Source of the DNA: Aquanectria penicillioides
Lineage: Eukaryota; Ascomycota; Sordariomycetes; Hypocreales; Nectriaceae
DNA length: 64,000 nucleotides
Direction: 5' to 3'
NCBI GenBank assembly: GCA_003415625.1
Contig: PYIU01000007.1
Location: forward strand, 2,914,001-2,978,000
The notes beneath the pieces were generated by a model. The model had not been told where the DNA came from. It did not search any database and was given only the letters and a program-made list of their open reading frames with translations. This document shows, piece by piece, positions 62,972-64,000 of this stretch (positions are counted from its first letter, which is position 1; every line of letters starts with the position of its first letter). A program made the translations under genes and the position numbers.

Positions 62972-63229
62972 TCATGCCTTTGGGGTACCCTTGGTATTTG
63001 TACCTGCTTTGTTCTTGGGCTGTGTTTTCTCGGTGGAAGTCGGCCACTGAGCATCTGTCTTTTTCGGTAGCGCTTGAAGAAGTCGATCTTGGATGGGTGA
63101 AGCGTCATAGATTAACCAGGAAAGAAGATAACTTCTTCTTTACCAGCTGCTTAACTGTTAGTATCTTTACTTCCCCTTGTAGTACGCCATAGATAGAGTG
63201 AGGGTGGCATACGGCGTATCCCCGTTCAT
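62972..63229 (-). pseudogene. YDT-family member, copy 11 (stop at exon junction)
   Basis: Exon 1 would be 63213-63229 (MNGDT), the intron 63147-63212 (66 nt, GTATGC donor, ACTAACAG branch, AGCAG acceptor, phase 2) and exon 2 62972-63146. The lead is again 19 nt and the core reads LLSWLIYDASPIQDRLLQALP, with a Lys/Thr/Asn-rich tail (KNKAGTNTKGTPKA). With this acceptor the second codon of exon 2 is TAA (63140-63142). Using AAAG or AAG acceptors a few bases on would skip the stop and stay in phase, so the copy may still work. TTATAA at 63345-63350 lies about 115 bp upstream. Core Met is replaced by Leu and Thr by Ala, in keeping with relaxed constraint. Confidence 0.55.
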
Positions 63230-64000
63230 GGTATGCTCAGATGCGGAAGGTGATCCTATGATGAAAAAACGAAACTAGGCAGTACAATAGAATACGGTGA
63301 GTGCCTAGAAGCAGAAATCAGGCTTCAATTTTAAACAAGATCACTTATAATTAACTTAGAATTCGTCAGTAAGGAGATGTGCAACCCTTCTCAAAAGCAC
63401 TAGCAGACTGACCCTTTACCGTCGGATTTTGAGCAAATATGTCCGACGCCCGGTTTGTGCTACGTGTTTTGGAGATTGGAGCCGGAAGTCAAATCATCCT
63501 CCAGTCTTTGGATGAAAGGCTTAGGCAATCCGTGTGTTGCATGCGAATGGGTGCCCCGATCACGTATCTCTCGCAGATCGCCTCGCGGCATCTCGAAGTC
63601 AGTCAAGCGGCGAGCCAGAGTAAAATGAATCGCTTATCAGTCCTATCTCCTGTAATCCTTCGGGGCCAAGTGTTGCAATGACCGCATCATGGCCGAGGTG
63701 GCGGTCCAACGAAGAGTGTTGCAGCCGACTCCTGTCGCGCTGTTGCACAACTCCCCACCGCACAGTCTGTAGTTCTCTAATAGGTCTGTGGAGTACCCCG
63801 ATATTCGTAGGGCTACCCGTACCGTCCCTTTGGGACGATCTAGGAATGGTTGTGGAAGCCCATCCACACTTAGGGGTTGCCTGTGCCTCATTCATCACCT
63901 CCATCATCGTCTCTTTCGTTTGTCCCCGGGAAATCCGCGTGGGGTTTCATCAAATACTATGGCTTGTGTGAGACATCCTCTGAGAGTGCTAGCAGATTCC
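63230..64000. other. Intergenic to window end, no gene recognised
   Basis: Upstream region of YDT copy 11, then short frames at 63.4-63.97 kb on both strands with no domain. Sequence continues beyond the window. Confidence 0.4.

Noticed and set aside
1..64000. CRISPR arrays, bacterial operons or phage genes
   Set aside because: The introns, NLR domains and ATPase type show a fungal nuclear sequence, and no regularly spaced direct repeats of CRISPR kind occur.

Overview
The window is nuclear DNA of a filamentous ascomycete fungus (Pezizomycotina, perhaps a sordariomycete). The signs are short introns (about 50-80 nt) with GT donors, CTAAC-type branch points and AG acceptors; two STAND/NLR proteins with fungal-type N-terminal domains (SesA-like and HeLo); a copper P-type ATPase with the fungal Cys-rich N-terminus; and an AT-rich block at the left edge that looks like a RIP-mutated repeat. 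Gene density is very low. Most of the window, especially 14.4-28.0 kb, shows no convincing gene, which fits an accessory or fast-evolving region.

Layout. 1-620 is AT-rich relic DNA. A complete short-chain dehydrogenase/reductase lies at 2.2-3.0 kb (+). A SesA-like/NACHT/TPR NLR lies at 31.2-35.7 kb (+); it has one intron and a single-base frameshift. A HeLo-NACHT NLR lies at 43.9-47.0 kb (-), also broken by one extra base, followed by a decayed 3' fragment of a Zn2Cys6-type transcription factor at 47.2-47.8 kb (-). A complete two-exon copper-exporting ATPase of the CrpA type lies at 48.6-52.6 kb (-). Simple repeats include a (CA)n tract at 27.3 kb, G-rich strands at 28.6-29.1 kb, homopolymers of 15-16 bases and a 15-bp minisatellite at 39.4-39.6 kb.

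Main observation. A dispersed family of tiny two-exon genes runs through the whole window. I call it the YDT family after the core FIYDTSSLQDRLIQRAA. I find about eleven members (4.1, 9.5, 12.4, 14.1, 28.0, 35.7, 38.0, 41.6, 53.6, 56.5 and 63.0 kb), all on the minus strand. Seven have clean open gene models, one has a poor splice donor, and three look decayed or divergent. The models share a short variable first exon, one intron of 57-81 nt always in phase 2, an acceptor almost always exactly 19 nt before the core, the core itself, and a hydrophilic Lys/Asn/Gln/Asp-rich tail. The predicted proteins are 61-86 residues. Many have a TATA box about 115-180 bp upstream of the ATG. The core is kept while its codons differ freely between copies, which points to selection on the protein. 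I do not recognise the family and cannot give it a function. One member lies tail to tail, 35 bp from the end of an NLR gene, and the others are interspersed with the NLRs.
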